DNA of 64,000 nucleotides from Candidatus Bathyarchaeota archaeon. GTDB taxonomy: Archaea > Thermoproteota > Bathyarchaeia > Bathyarchaeales > Bathycorpusculaceae. The position numbers and the translations under genes were made by a program. Below, one piece after another: positions 1-8,878 of this stretch. The stretch spans positions 21,315 to 85,314 of the forward strand of contig JALHSQ010000086.1 in the NCBI GenBank assembly GCA_022865885.1. The letters run 5' to 3'. The notes under the pieces were generated by a model that was not told the DNA's origin, searched no databases, and saw only the letters and a program-made list of their open reading frames with translations. The first letter of the stretch is position 1; every line of letters begins with the position of its first letter.

Positions 1-823
1 CGTCTGCACTTTTATCCCATGATGTTAGCAGACCAGGGGTTGCCAAATCTGATAGGTCATTGTTCGTAACTGCCAGCCCACTGTAGAGGCAGGAGATTAT
101 CATAGTGTCGTACCAAGAGTTGGAGAGAGACGGGATTAGTGATTGGATTTCCCCCGTTGAGCAGTATACAACTGAACTTTTGCCTTTCAACCACTCAGGA
201 TTCGGCTGCGCATTGAAGTATAACCAGCCTTCACCGTTTGCTGTCTGGCCGAAATTGCTCAACACAGGATTGACTATAGCAGGCGCGCTCTGATACACGA
301 TCTGTGAAGACGGCATTTCATCCATGTATAGCGATTGCCAAGCCTGGAGGCTTTGATTCTGAGTATCAACGTCAGTAGCTGTTATGAACTGATCCAAGAG
401 GAGGTTGCTCTGCGTCGTGTTATAGAGGTAGTAGTTTTGTCCATCAGGTGCAAAGAAATCTGATCCACCGTACAAAACCTGTCGTGGTTCCGGATTCAAC
501 CCGGGTGTCCAGCCAAGGGAGAGAACGTCAAAACCCCCGTCCTCGAATTTCTTGCCAACCATGTCTCGGGGGGGAGTAAGAACGCGGTCATAGACACTGG
601 CCCAACCAAGGTACACTACTCTGGCATCAATACCTAGAAGTCTCAACGAGTTCGCGAATATCTGTGACCATTGACGTCTGACCATGTTTGCGTTTCCTGG
701 GGCGATTATAGTTAATTTGAAAAGCCATTGATCTTCCGCCCATACAGAAGACAAAGGTAATAGTATAGAAGTCGTCAGTGTGATTATCGAAAGCAATACA
801 ACGATTTTTCCCAGTTTGTTCAT
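1..823 (-). CDS. ABC transporter substrate-binding protein (SBP_bac_5-like), partial, apparently circularly permuted
   Basis: The reading frame is open from an ATG at 823 to the window edge, so the C-terminus lies outside. Residues 1-30 are a signal peptide ending near SSVWAED. The next ~170 residues resemble the C-terminal half of family-5 peptide-binding proteins (LRLLGIDARVVYLGWASVYD, then FDVLSLGWTPGLNPEP, as in the family's 'yd..l.gW..d..dP' stretch). Only after that comes a segment like the family's N-terminal start (SLIPSLSNSWYDTMI, then a PGLLTSWDKS stretch). The order is therefore reversed relative to the canonical paralogue at 29489-31138. It would bind peptides or similar ligands outside the membrane for the divergent importer at 1034-4968. 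Permutation is inferred; a duplication is possible because the end is not visible. Confidence 0.75.
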   Translation of the reverse strand, partial: MNKLGKIVVLLSIITLTTSILLPLSSVWAEDQWLFKLTIIAPGNANMVRRQWSQIFANSLRLLGIDARVVYLGWASVYDRVLTPPRDMVGKKFEDGGFDVLSLGWTPGLNPEPRQVLYGGSDFFAPDGQNYYLYNTTQSNLLLDQFITATDVDTQNQSLQAWQSLYMDEMPSSQIVYQSAPAIVNPVLSNFGQTANGEGWLYFNAQPNPEWLKGKSSVVYCSTGEIQSLIPSLSNSWYDTMIISCLYSGLAVTNNDLSDLATPGLLTSWDKSAD

Positions 824-1033
824 TTTTCTTTCCTTCGGTTTCCTTTTTGGAAGCAACACATATTTATCACTTGTTCTTGCAAAGAGGGCTCTGGCAGATT
901 CTGTAAAGCTTAATTAGCAACATTACAGCAAGATATCACTGATACTCTGCTTGAGTTGAGAGTATTGACCCAAGACAAATCCGGCTTAGGCCGAAGGCTA
1001 ATGGAACGTACTAAATTATTCCTGAGTAGCTCA
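824..1033. promoter_or_regulatory. Divergent promoter region between binding protein and ABC permease operon
   Basis: This gap separates two divergent genes of one transport system. On the minus strand an AT-rich TATA-like element lies at about 861-868, some 40 bases before the ATG at 823. On the plus strand CTTAATTA at 909-916 could serve the permease operon. No clear operator repeat was seen. Confidence 0.4.
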
Positions 1034-2005
1034 ATGTTCCGTTATATAATCCGCAGATTGCTGTACATGATTCCTGTTGCATTGGGCATTTCTATTATAA
1101 CCTTCATGACCATGTATGCGGCTGGAGATCCAATCAGCATAATTAGAATGGGCAAGGGCAATATCACGCCCGATACCCTTGAGGCGCTTAGAGTATACTA
1201 CGACCTTGACAAACCAGTGCCAGTTCAGTATATTAACTGGATCGCGAATGTTTTGCAGTTTAACTTTGGAAGATCCTTGCGAGGAGGTCAACCGGTAAAC
1301 CTGATTATAGGAAATTGGTTTTGGGAAACAGTAAAACTTCAGCTAGTCTCGATTGTGATAGCCTTGGGAATATCGATACCAGTAGGGATAATGTCGGCAA
1401 GAAAGCAATACTCAAAGCAAGATGTAATCGTGACTTCCTTCTCTTTATTTGGAGTTTCCATGCCTACGTTTTGGCTGGGAATCATATTAATAATCGTGTT
1501 TTCCTTCAATCTTGGTTGGCTGCCTTCTGGTGGTTCGGCAGGTGACCCGAGACTCTGGTGGAATAATCCAGTTTTAGACTCAATCGCGCATTTGATCATG
1601 CCAGTCATGGTCCTTGTCTACGTTCAGCTAGCCCAGAATATCCGCTTGATACGCGCGAACATGCTGGAAATCCTGAGATCAGACTACATACTTGCGGCTA
1701 GGGCAAGCGGCATCAGCGAGCGCAAGATAGTATACAAATATGCTCTTAGGAACGCGATCGGTCCAGTGATTACCTTTCTGGGAATATCTCTAGGGACTAT
1801 TATAGCTGGCGCACCCATGACTGAATACGTTTTCAGCTGGCCTGGTCTCGGTCGTAAATTTGTTCAAGCCACCACTGACCTGGATTTCCCTGTTGTGATG
1901 GCTATTACGATGATAATAACCGTGATGGCGCTGGTAGCCAACCTTATCGTGGATATAAGCTACGTCTATCTTGATCCAAGAATAAGTATTGAAAAAGGCA
2001 AGTGA
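1034..2005 (+). CDS. Oligopeptide/dipeptide ABC transporter permease, DppB/OppB type
   Basis: An inner-membrane permease subunit of a peptide-type ABC importer. The N-terminus MFRYIIRRLLYMIPVALG is the typical start of the family, followed by the conserved ITF...GDP stretch and five further hydrophobic segments. The EAA coupling loop reads AARASG...YALRNA. Upstream in-frame starts exist (TTG 956, ATG 1001), but the ATG at 1034 matches the family N-terminus best; the choice is not certain. The gene lies 4 bp before the second permease and begins an operon of permease, permease, ATPase, ATPase. Substrate is unknown; peptides are the family default. Confidence 0.9.
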   Translation: MFRYIIRRLLYMIPVALGISIITFMTMYAAGDPISIIRMGKGNITPDTLEALRVYYDLDKPVPVQYINWIANVLQFNFGRSLRGGQPVNLIIGNWFWETVKLQLVSIVIALGISIPVGIMSARKQYSKQDVIVTSFSLFGVSMPTFWLGIILIIVFSFNLGWLPSGGSAGDPRLWWNNPVLDSIAHLIMPVMVLVYVQLAQNIRLIRANMLEILRSDYILAARASGISERKIVYKYALRNAIGPVITFLGISLGTIIAGAPMTEYVFSWPGLGRKFVQATTDLDFPVVMAITMIITVMALVANLIVDISYVYLDPRISIEKGK

Positions 2006-2009
2006 ATGA

Positions 2010-2969
2010 ATGGCCAAGACTGAAAACGAAGCAACTATGAAATACAAGCGAAGGTCAGCCAGTCAGTGGGCAGTGGCTTGGAGGAGATTCAGAAGAAACA
2101 GAGCAGGCTTGGTCGGGCTAGTAATCGTTGTCTCTGTGTTTTTCGTTGGAGCTTTTGGAGGATTCTTTGCCCCTTATCCAGCGAGAGGGGAACCAGGGTC
2201 CGACGCACCATTCTACAGAGGTGAGGCAAGGTTTCCTCCCAGCTGGAAATACTTGTTCGGAACGTCGACGGGCGGTACTGACGTTCTTAGCGACGTCATT
2301 CATGGTACCAAATACACACTTTACGTGGGCATATTGGTGACACTGATAACAATCGCCGTCGCAGTAGTTGTGGGCTCGATAGCCGGATTCTACGGTGGCT
2401 GGGTTGACAACATTCTCATGAGAACCACAGAAGTATTCCTAGTTTTTCCGTCATTGCTTTTCATATTGGTTTTTGTTAGGGTATTCACACTAACAATAGG
2501 AGACCCGTTTTGGACAATTCCACTGATAGGCCTAAGAATCCCTTCAGGCCTTACAATAGTCACCTTGGTTTTGGGGGCCTTCAACTGGGCATCCAACGCA
2601 AGAATGGTGCGAGGCGAGTTTTTCAGAGTGAGAGAACTTGAATTCGTTGAGGCTGAGAAAGCACTAGGGGCCAACAACATGAGGATAATTTTCAAACACA
2701 TATTGCCGAACATATTGTCATCGCTGATAGTTGTTACTAGCCTGACGATTGCGTATGCCATTCTCGTGGAAGCGGCTGTCAGCTTCTTGGGCTTCGGGGA
2801 CGTGAATACTGTGACCTGGGGACAAATACTCCAAGAAAATTGGTCAGAAACCAGGAATGTCTGGTGGGCAGAAGTCTTTCCAGGGCTAGCTATTCTGATC
2901 ACAGTATTTGGTTTTAACCTGCTAGGTGACGGATTGTCTGACGCCCTGAACCCGAGACTACGCGATTGA
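2010..2969 (+). CDS. Oligopeptide/dipeptide ABC transporter permease, DppC/OppC type
   Basis: Second permease of the importer, 319 residues, normal length for the family. A basic N-terminal tail ([14 protein letters not shown]) leads into the first membrane segment. The extracytoplasmic [18 protein letters not shown] stretch matches the conserved 'lGTD..GrDvlSrvi.G' of DppC proteins, and the EAA loop reads [20 protein letters not shown]. It ends with the usual DALNPRLRD. Start ATG at 2010; a second ATG at 2037 is possible. It is spaced 12 bp from the next ATPase gene, so co-transcription is expected. Confidence 0.93.
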   Translation: MAKTENEATMKYKRRSASQWAVAWRRFRRNRAGLVGLVIVVSVFFVGAFGGFFAPYPARGEPGSDAPFYRGEARFPPSWKYLFGTSTGGTDVLSDVIHGTKYTLYVGILVTLITIAVAVVVGSIAGFYGGWVDNILMRTTEVFLVFPSLLFILVFVRVFTLTIGDPFWTIPLIGLRIPSGLTIVTLVLGAFNWASNARMVRGEFFRVRELEFVEAEKALGANNMRIIFKHILPNILSSLIVVTSLTIAYAILVEAAVSFLGFGDVNTVTWGQILQENWSETRNVWWAEVFPGLAILITVFGFNLLGDGLSDALNPRLRD

Positions 2970-2981
2970 GGAAGTATCCGC

Positions 2982-3983
2982 ATGGAAGACAACATATTGC
3001 ACGTCGAAGGGTTGAAGACGCACTTCTTCACCGAAGCAGGGGTAGTCAAGGCCGTAGACGGCGTCTCTTTCACCCTAGGTCGAGGAGAATCCCTCGGACT
3101 TGTGGGTGAATCAGGGTCTGGTAAGACAGTAACTGCTCTCTCTGTTCTAAGAATCGTTCCAAAGCCGGGCAGGATCATAGCTGGAAAGATTGAATATGAT
3201 GGAGGCGACCTCCTAAAGAAAACCGACGGGGAAATGCAGAAGATAAGGGGCAAAGACATCGGAACAATCTTCCAAGATCCTTCATCATCGCTGAACCCCG
3301 TATACAACATTGAAACGCAGATTAGAGACGTCATCTTGGCTCACGAAAAACTCTCAGCAAAAGCTTGCAGAAGCAGAATAATCAAGCTCCTTGAGCTGGT
3401 CGGGATTCCTGAAATAGAGACTAGAATGCGAGAATATCCGCATCAATTCAGCGGTGGCATGAAACAACGCGTTGCGATTGCGAGAGCCTTGGTCTGCGAA
3501 CCCAAACTCTTGTTCGCCGATGAGCCAACTACGAGTCTGGACGTCACGATACAGGCCCAGGTTTTAGACCTTTTGAATGAACTAAAGAGGAGGCTTGGGA
3601 TGTCACTTGTAATGATCACTCATGACATGGGAATAATCGCGAAGATGACAACAAGAGTCGTAGTCCTGTATGCAGGTCTCGTTTGCGAAATAGCCAAAAC
3701 CATGGATCTTTTTGAACGCCCTAGGCACCCATACACAGAAGCATTGCTAGGGGCAGTTCCAAGGTTAGATATGAGGAAGGCCTTGCGACTGATCCCTGGA
3801 AACATCCCGAATCTTATTAACCCTCCTTCGGGTTGCCGCTTCCACCCAAGATGCAAATATGCCACGAGGAGATGCGAAATAGAAGGTCCCTTATTAGAGG
3901 AAACAGAACAGGGACATGAGGTCGCATGTCACGAATGGCGAAACATCAAATTGAAGGGAGAAAAAGTCAGCAATGGCCAATAA
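2982..3983 (+). CDS. Oligopeptide ABC transporter ATP-binding protein, DppD/OppD type
   Basis: Cytoplasmic ATPase subunit. Walker A GESGSGKT lies near residues 41-48, the signature FSGGMKQR near 151-158 and Walker [13 protein letters not shown] shortly after, with the H-loop at ITHDMG. The C-terminal extension carries the oligopeptide-transporter tail, with [15 protein letters not shown] and further cysteines, which in related proteins can hold an Fe-S cluster. Start ATG 2982 follows a GAGGAAG ribosome site. The end overlaps the next ATPase by 11 bp, indicating translational coupling. Confidence 0.95.
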   Translation: MEDNILHVEGLKTHFFTEAGVVKAVDGVSFTLGRGESLGLVGESGSGKTVTALSVLRIVPKPGRIIAGKIEYDGGDLLKKTDGEMQKIRGKDIGTIFQDPSSSLNPVYNIETQIRDVILAHEKLSAKACRSRIIKLLELVGIPEIETRMREYPHQFSGGMKQRVAIARALVCEPKLLFADEPTTSLDVTIQAQVLDLLNELKRRLGMSLVMITHDMGIIAKMTTRVVVLYAGLVCEIAKTMDLFERPRHPYTEALLGAVPRLDMRKALRLIPGNIPNLINPPSGCRFHPRCKYATRRCEIEGPLLEETEQGHEVACHEWRNIKLKGEKVSNGQ

Positions 3984-4968
3984 CGATCTTATCATTGTCA
4001 AGAACTTGGTCAAGTACTTCCCAGTCTTCTCTAAAGGAGTATTGCTCAAGAAGCAAACAGGTAATGTACATGCTGTCGACAATATCAGCTTCAGCATTAG
4101 AAAGAAAGAGACTTTTGCTTTAGTTGGAGAAAGTGGATGTGGAAAAACCACCACTGCAAGGCTGATATTGAACTTAATCGAGCCAACATCTGGGCAAGTT
4201 TTCTTTGAAGAAGAGAACGTGTTGGAGAAGTTCCGAGGCTCTAACAGAAAGGAAAAACTCCGACTGAGAAGAAAAATGCAGCTAATTTTCCAAAACCCGT
4301 ATGGCTCGCTTGACCCGCGAATGACGGTGTTTGACATCATCTCCGAACCATTCATAATCCACAAGCACATCGCCAAGGACAAGTGGAAAGACCAAGTCTA
4401 CAGACTTCTCGAACTCGTGGGGCTTGAGGAGTACCACGCAGAAAGGTACCCACATGAATTCAGTGGTGGACAAAGGCAGAGAATATGTATGGCCCGAGCT
4501 CTAGCTGTTGAACCGCAATTTCTGATTGCTGATGAACCCGTTTCCTCGCTAGATGTGTCGATCAGAGCGCAGATCCTCAATTTACTTGCAGATCTTCAAG
4601 CCAGAATAGGACTCACTTACCTGTACATATCGCATGACTTGAGTTCTGTTAGACAAATCAGCCACCGGGTGGCAGTCATGTACTTGGGCAAGATAGTTGA
4701 GGTGGCAAACACCGATGAGGTTTTCGATAGTCCCCTTCATCCATACACAAAGGCGTTAATTGAAGCCGTTCCAATTCCGGATCCGAGAACAAAGAGCATG
4801 AAAATACTGTTACGTGGAGAAGTGCCAAGTCCCATTAACCCTCCCTCGGGTTGCCGATTTCACCCAAGATGTGAATATGCACAGAAAATCTGCAGTGAGA
4901 AGGAACCAGTGTTAGAGGAACTGAAAAAGGAGCATTTCGTAGCCTGCTATTTCCCCATTAATGAGTGA
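3973..4968 (+). CDS. Oligopeptide ABC transporter ATP-binding protein, DppF/OppF type
   Basis: The second ATPase of the importer, 331 residues. Walker A GESGCGKTT, signature FSGGQRQR and Walker B FLIADEPVSSLD are all intact, and the C-terminal [16 protein letters not shown] cysteine region matches the OppF/DppF family. It overlaps the upstream ATPase by 11 bp and is the last gene of this operon; a convergent gene follows 69 bp later. All four membrane and ATPase parts are present, so the importer appears complete with the divergent binding protein at 1-823. Confidence 0.95.
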   Translation: MANNDLIIVKNLVKYFPVFSKGVLLKKQTGNVHAVDNISFSIRKKETFALVGESGCGKTTTARLILNLIEPTSGQVFFEEENVLEKFRGSNRKEKLRLRRKMQLIFQNPYGSLDPRMTVFDIISEPFIIHKHIAKDKWKDQVYRLLELVGLEEYHAERYPHEFSGGQRQRICMARALAVEPQFLIADEPVSSLDVSIRAQILNLLADLQARIGLTYLYISHDLSSVRQISHRVAVMYLGKIVEVANTDEVFDSPLHPYTKALIEAVPIPDPRTKSMKILLRGEVPSPINPPSGCRFHPRCEYAQKICSEKEPVLEELKKEHFVACYFPINE

Positions 4969-5037
4969 AAGTCGACACGCGGACGAGCATTGGATCTGTA
5001 TCGGAGTCGAACAGGTTAGATGTTTGCGTTCTACCTT

Positions 5038-5682
5038 CTACCTGTAGTCTTCCATCACGATGATCTCTTTAGGCAGCAGTGTGATGTTTTCACCACAATA
5101 AGGGCAGAGTTTGAAGTCTGGTAGCAGTGGCTTTCCGCATGAAGGGCATGCCTTCGGGAATCTCACTCTTTCCTCGATCTTCTTGAATTCCTTCTTGAAA
5201 CTGATCATGTCTGTTCTTATCTTCTCAATGTTTTCTTTGAGTGACTGGATTTCTCTAACGTCTGTTCTCACGTTGTAGATCAAGTCTTTGACCTGTGCCA
5301 GAGTTCCATTGCCAGATTCTATGGTTTCAAACATCGCGTCGAGGACTTCGCTCTTTTTTTCCAGCAGTGAATCTTCAGTAGAGCTTTGTGCTTTAGCATC
5401 TGAGAGTATGTTGTTCAAAAAAGTCTCCATCGGGTTTTCAAACGTTATAGCGCAGGTTATGCCCCATAGCACAAGAGTGGAAGCTATACTCAACCAGAAA
5501 TACACTGGGGGCGTTATCGCCTGCAGTTTATCACCGACGAAAGGGTATAGTTGGAATAGTCGAATTGGGTTGGCAAAGACTATAGCAGAGACTGCGTCAA
5601 TCACGTGTAGTAAGGCTACAAATGCTAAGGAGCTGAAGAGCCAAACAGAAAACCCTTTCTTGACCAAGAAGTTCCCTCCCAT
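5038..5682 (-). CDS. Membrane protein with coiled coil and C-terminal zinc ribbon
   Basis: A 214-residue protein of unknown function. Two hydrophobic segments lie at about residues 10-38 and 58-82. They are followed by a charged region of likely coiled coil (about 100-170, rich in E, K, D and I). A zinc ribbon follows (CPSCGK at about 179-184 and CPYCGEN near 193-199). The topology suggests two helices in the membrane with coiled coil and ribbon in the cytoplasm. It is divergent from the small-protein operon at 5808 and shares its promoter region. No family was recognised, so no role is assigned. Confidence 0.8.
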   Translation of the reverse strand: MGGNFLVKKGFSVWLFSSLAFVALLHVIDAVSAIVFANPIRLFQLYPFVGDKLQAITPPVYFWLSIASTLVLWGITCAITFENPMETFLNNILSDAKAQSSTEDSLLEKKSEVLDAMFETIESGNGTLAQVKDLIYNVRTDVREIQSLKENIEKIRTDMISFKKEFKKIEERVRFPKACPSCGKPLLPDFKLCPYCGENITLLPKEIIVMEDYR

Positions 5683-5713
5683 CTTCGGAGTTAGCTGCGT
5701 TTATAGAATAGTG

Positions 5714-5732
5714 TATCTTAATACTTAAGATA
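5714..5732. promoter_or_regulatory. Palindromic AT-rich promoter element
   Basis: TATCTTAA-TAC-TTAAGATA is a perfect 8-bp inverted repeat with a 3-bp spacer. It lies 32 bp before the start of the minus-strand zinc-ribbon gene and 75 bp before the plus-strand operon. It can act as a TATA box for the minus gene and also as a regulator site. The core AATACTTAA recurs at 7748-7756 in the other divergent promoter of this cluster. Confidence 0.45.
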
Positions 5733-5807
5733 ATACTCCCTTTTCTGATATGTGTCGAAATAGTAAATCCTTAAAGGGGTTACCACTCTCTATAGCATGC
5801 GATAACA

Positions 5808-6305
5808 TTGCAAACTAGGGTGATCAAAGAAGTGCAACGAAACTTCACTTTCAGAGTCAAAATAGGGGAATATGAGCTGGAGATCGATGGAACACGGGAG
5901 GAAGTCTTGAAGACGATTGAGGAATTGCCAAACCTGATCAGTAATGTTCACAAGGCTTTTGAAATCGTTAAACCCAAAACAGTCACGACACTCACAGTAA
6001 GAACCGGAAACTCCAAAGACGAAACACATATGCAAAAATACCCAAAGATTACACCAACAGAAAACTGCGAAGAAGCCATAATAAGCGTTCTTAAAACTGA
6101 TTGGGGAAAATGGCGCCCACGTACTATTGAGGAACTCAGAGAAGCCCTACAGGCAAACGGAATGAACCACTCATCACGCATCCTAGCAGGAGCATTAATC
6201 GGACTTGCCAAGAGAGGAAAGATAAGACGCTGGAATACCGACGCAGGTTTCGTCTACATTCTCGTTGAAGACGAGGTTTTGGGCTTGAAAGGGGAAACTG
6301 CATGA
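5808..6305 (+). CDS. Small beta-element plus winged-helix protein, first of three-gene operon near NurA-HerA
   Basis: Unrecognised protein, 165 residues, TTG start at 5808. Residues ~12-50 contain a short strand-rich element (FRVKIGEYELEIDGTREEVL then a helix). Residues ~85-160 look like a winged helix: three helices and a two-strand wing (RGKIRRW...GFVYILVE). The same two-part plan appears in 6302-6772 and 7304-7720, and the N-terminal element also in 6769-7284. Its stop overlaps the next start by 4 bp (ATGA), so the three genes are translationally coupled. A TATA-like CCTTAAAG lies near 5769. Nucleic-acid binding is inferred from the fold guess only. Confidence 0.75.
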   Translation: MQTRVIKEVQRNFTFRVKIGEYELEIDGTREEVLKTIEELPNLISNVHKAFEIVKPKTVTTLTVRTGNSKDETHMQKYPKITPTENCEEAIISVLKTDWGKWRPRTIEELREALQANGMNHSSRILAGALIGLAKRGKIRRWNTDAGFVYILVEDEVLGLKGETA

Positions 6306-6772
6306 GAAAAATCGAAGCACGAATAAAGACCCCATTTGGCGAGATTAGTATCGAAGGCGAGAACCCGCAAGAAATCCTCAGCATGCTTGACGCGTTCCCA
6401 GAGAACTTTATGGAAAAAGTCGGTGACTTTGTGTCAAACCGTATAGCCCCGTCGGGAGCTCAGTTGAAAGGTATCGTCGAATCCACGACGGAGGGTCCAG
6501 TAATCATAGCGCATGAAAACCTCACACACTATGAAGCTATAGGCCTAACCCTTTATGCCTCAGAAGAAAAGAAAAGTACTGCTGCCCAAATCACAAGACT
6601 CCTAGAATCAAGTGGGATAAAATGCATGGTTCCAGCCCGCCTAAACGAAATGACCAAAAGAGGCCAAGTGTTTAAACCTGACCCGAACAAGCCGGAATTT
6701 AAGCTAACGATTCAAGGGGAAAGATGGGTCGAAGATACCGTCCTCGCTAGGCTTAGAGGTAAAATGGGTTGA
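6302..6772 (+). CDS. Small beta-element plus helical C-terminal protein, second of the operon
   Basis: Unrecognised, 156 residues, ATG start inside the previous stop. The N-terminus (IEARIKTPFGEISIEGENP) repeats the strand-turn-strand pattern of its neighbours, followed by a helix. The C-terminal half (about 75-150) has a helix-turn-helix-like series (STAAQITRLLES, then VPARLNEMTKRGQVF) and a wing-like FKLTIQGERWV. It overlaps the third gene by 4 bp (TTGA). Paralogy within the operon is inferred from the shared pattern, not from an alignment program. Confidence 0.72.
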   Translation: MRKIEARIKTPFGEISIEGENPQEILSMLDAFPENFMEKVGDFVSNRIAPSGAQLKGIVESTTEGPVIIAHENLTHYEAIGLTLYASEEKKSTAAQITRLLESSGIKCMVPARLNEMTKRGQVFKPDPNKPEFKLTIQGERWVEDTVLARLRGKMG

Positions 6773-7284
6773 CTGGCCAAGCAGGCGACGTAACAGTCCA
6801 AGTCAAATACAAGGATGTTGAGAAAACCTTCTCGGGAAACATGGAAGAAGTGTGGCTGTGTATAAACAAGCTTTTCCTCGAATTTCTGCCATCTTTCAAG
6901 ATTGCCAGCAAGTTGACACTAAACGTCGATCTGCAAAATATCGCCAAAGAGTGTGAAGGCATAATTGCTTTTTCAGAAGAAGGACCAAACCTGTTGGTTC
7001 CTAGGAGCAAGCTGACTGACAACGAAACATTGATCCTTTGGCTTACAGCCTATCACATAGGTTATCAACTGGGAGTCTTGAAAAATGATTCGATGCCAAA
7101 GGATGAGTTACAGGCTAAGCTCTGCAAAGACGCAAAGATAGCAAGCACGCGCATTGGCGAACTTGTCAAGAATGAAATGGCAACCAAAGTTGCCGATGAA
7201 AGAATCAGAATCACGACTTTCGGCATCATCCAGACGCAAAAGGAAGTCTTGCCAAAGATCAAGGCAAGGATAGAACCTCGCTAG
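6769..7284 (+). CDS. Small beta-element protein, third of the operon
   Basis: Unrecognised, 171 residues, TTG start that overlaps the upstream TGA. Residues ~7-40 (VTVQVKYKDVEKTFSGNMEE) repeat the opening pattern of the two upstream genes. The C-terminal half includes LTDNETLILWLTAYHIGYQ and a helix pair ending RIGELVKNEMATKV, compatible with a DNA-binding fold. It ends 19 bp before the convergent gene at 7304-7720. The operon of three seems to form a unit placed next to nurA-herA, and this gene closes it. Confidence 0.72.
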   Translation: MTGQAGDVTVQVKYKDVEKTFSGNMEEVWLCINKLFLEFLPSFKIASKLTLNVDLQNIAKECEGIIAFSEEGPNLLVPRSKLTDNETLILWLTAYHIGYQLGVLKNDSMPKDELQAKLCKDAKIASTRIGELVKNEMATKVADERIRITTFGIIQTQKEVLPKIKARIEPR

Positions 7285-7303
7285 CTCATACCCAAAACAT
7301 ATT

Positions 7304-7720
7304 TCACGGAGGTCTTTTCTGCGCATATTGATACCTGCGTGGCCTGCCTTCTCGCGACAATATTCCATCCTTAACTAGGTCAATCAACGCATGTGCCACT
7401 GCAGTACGATCATAATGAAAACCACGTTTTGCCATCTCGCCGTGTACTTCGCTCAAGCCTTTAGCGCGTGAGAACCAGCCTTCCTCCCAAAGTTTTTGGA
7501 TTAGGCCTTTGCATGTTTCGGCTCTAGGCGGCGGCGAGCTTCTTTCCATCGTCATCGACGTTTCTTTTAGTCTTTCGGTTACTATCGAGAGAATCTTGTC
7601 TACTGTTGTCTGCAGCTGGTCTTCTTGGCAGTCTACTTCAAACTCTACTTCGCCAATCTTCATTTTGACGTGTATCGGGGGTCTGTGTTCCTTTTCGGTC
7701 AACGCCTCACCTTGTTGCAT
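7304..7720 (-). CDS. Winged-helix protein with N-terminal beta element, divergent from nurA
   Basis: Unrecognised, 138 residues, ATG at 7720. It has the same plan as the three-gene operon: an N-terminal element (VKMKIGEVEFEVDCQEDQLQ) and a C-terminal winged helix (about 72-135, with GLSEVHGEMAKRGFHYD, TAVAHALIDLVKDGIL and a basic tail GRPRRYQYAQKRPP). It is divergent from nurA and shares a TATA box with it, next to a perfect inverted repeat at 7726-7750. A DNA-binding regulator of its own promoter and of nurA-herA is a reasonable guess, not shown by the sequence. Confidence 0.78.
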   Translation of the reverse strand: MQQGEALTEKEHRPPIHVKMKIGEVEFEVDCQEDQLQTTVDKILSIVTERLKETSMTMERSSPPPRAETCKGLIQKLWEEGWFSRAKGLSEVHGEMAKRGFHYDRTAVAHALIDLVKDGILSREGRPRRYQYAQKRPP

Positions 7721-7725
7721 ATTGT

Positions 7726-7760
7726 ATTGCGCATCTTGTTCATGCGCAATACTTAAATAT
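7726..7760. promoter_or_regulatory. Inverted-repeat operator beside a shared TATA box (nurA-herA / winged-helix gene)
   Basis: ATTGCGCAT at 7726-7734 and ATGCGCAAT at 7742-7750 are perfect 9-bp inverted arms separated by 7 bp. They abut ACTTAAATAT at 7751-7760, which can serve as a TATA box in both directions: toward the nurA start at 7796 and toward the ATG at 7720. The palindrome lies on the downstream side of the TATA box for the minus gene. It would overlap that gene's transcription start, as expected for autorepression. Confidence 0.6.
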
Positions 7761-7795
7761 CTCTACCTTCGACTATTGGTTATTGGTGAATCTTG

Positions 7796-8878
7796 GTGAT
7801 TGAACAATACACTATTACAACAACGCCAAAATATAACTTTTCACATTCGACCATCGACACACCATTACCACTACGCTTCCTTGAGCAAAGCATCCACTCT
7901 CTGGAACAAGTGCAAAATCAAACCTTTCAACTAAATCAGCAAGACATTTCACGAATCAAGGACCCTGAAGCGTACACCCATGCACTAGAACTGGGGGAAC
8001 AACCCATAAACCTGAAACCAAGGCATGAAGAAACCACAGTTGCAGCATGCGACACTTCAACTATAAAAATAGGCGAAACAAACACTGGCATGCTGATAGC
8101 AGTCAGAGGAGCAAGTGTTTGGAGGCAAAACAGGAATTACAGGTACACCAGGTTTGGACCGTTCATATTCCACATAACAGATGAGAACAAAAGGGAAGTC
8201 TACAATATACTAGAAAAGGCATACTTTAGCAATCCTCACGAAATAGATCATCAAAGCTACCCAAATCTATTCCAGATACCAACGCGCATAGCCAATCTCT
8301 TGGAAAGATGGCTACAAACAATGCTTTCCAGAAGCTTGAACAACGGACTTGTCCTTTTTGATGGATCGCTCACCGCGGGAATAGGAGACATTCCAACATA
8401 CCGCATGAAAGAAATGCTAGCATGTGCACGCCAAAAGGGGAATATTGTACTGGCTTTCTCAAAAGTGACAAATCTCAGAGTGAACGGACGCCTGATAACT
8501 GACGTTCCTCTTCGACATAGACCACCCTACTTGCTAGAGACAGTGGGTCTGAGACTTAAGCCCCCGATCGTATTACTCGGAGATGTCTACGTGGCAAGAC
8601 TCACCCCGGGGAACTATGCTTTCAGACTTGATGTTGACAAGGAGAACCCTATCGAAGAGAAGATTGGAGCAGTGGAGAGACTTCTAGGAAACGATATATT
8701 CTCCCAGAGTTATCCTGAGACGCTCCGCCTAGCACACATTTTATGCACTTTCACAGCGAACGAAGTCATAGCTATGCAGCATTTTACTGCAAGTGCATAT
8801 GGATTGAGAATTGTCAACAGACCGGACATGCATAGACTCTTATTCGGTCCATTTGGAGGAGGCGAAGGCTACTCTTGA
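7796..8878 (+). CDS. nurA: DNA end-processing nuclease NurA
   Basis: NurA is the 5'-to-3' nuclease that works with HerA in archaeal double-strand break resection. The protein is about 360 residues, normal for the family. Acidic positions fit the RNase H-like active site: AACDTSTIKIG near residue 84 and VLFDGSLTAG near 195. DVYVARLTPG and FRLDVD follow later. The start is GTG 7796, or the TTG three bases earlier. Its stop TGA overlaps the TTG start of herA by 4 bp, so the two are translationally coupled. Mre11 and Rad50, often neighbours elsewhere, are absent here; instead four small proteins surround the pair. Confidence 0.88.
   Translation: MIEQYTITTTPKYNFSHSTIDTPLPLRFLEQSIHSLEQVQNQTFQLNQQDISRIKDPEAYTHALELGEQPINLKPRHEETTVAACDTSTIKIGETNTGMLIAVRGASVWRQNRNYRYTRFGPFIFHITDENKREVYNILEKAYFSNPHEIDHQSYPNLFQIPTRIANLLERWLQTMLSRSLNNGLVLFDGSLTAGIGDIPTYRMKEMLACARQKGNIVLAFSKVTNLRVNGRLITDVPLRHRPPYLLETVGLRLKPPIVLLGDVYVARLTPGNYAFRLDVDKENPIEEKIGAVERLLGNDIFSQSYPETLRLAHILCTFTANEVIAMQHFTASAYGLRIVNRPDMHRLLFGPFGGGEGYS

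Noticed and set aside
2390..3334. Long minus-strand open frame of 314 codons
   Set aside because: It is the shadow of the DppC and DppD genes; its translation shows no family and the opposite strand has clear motifs.
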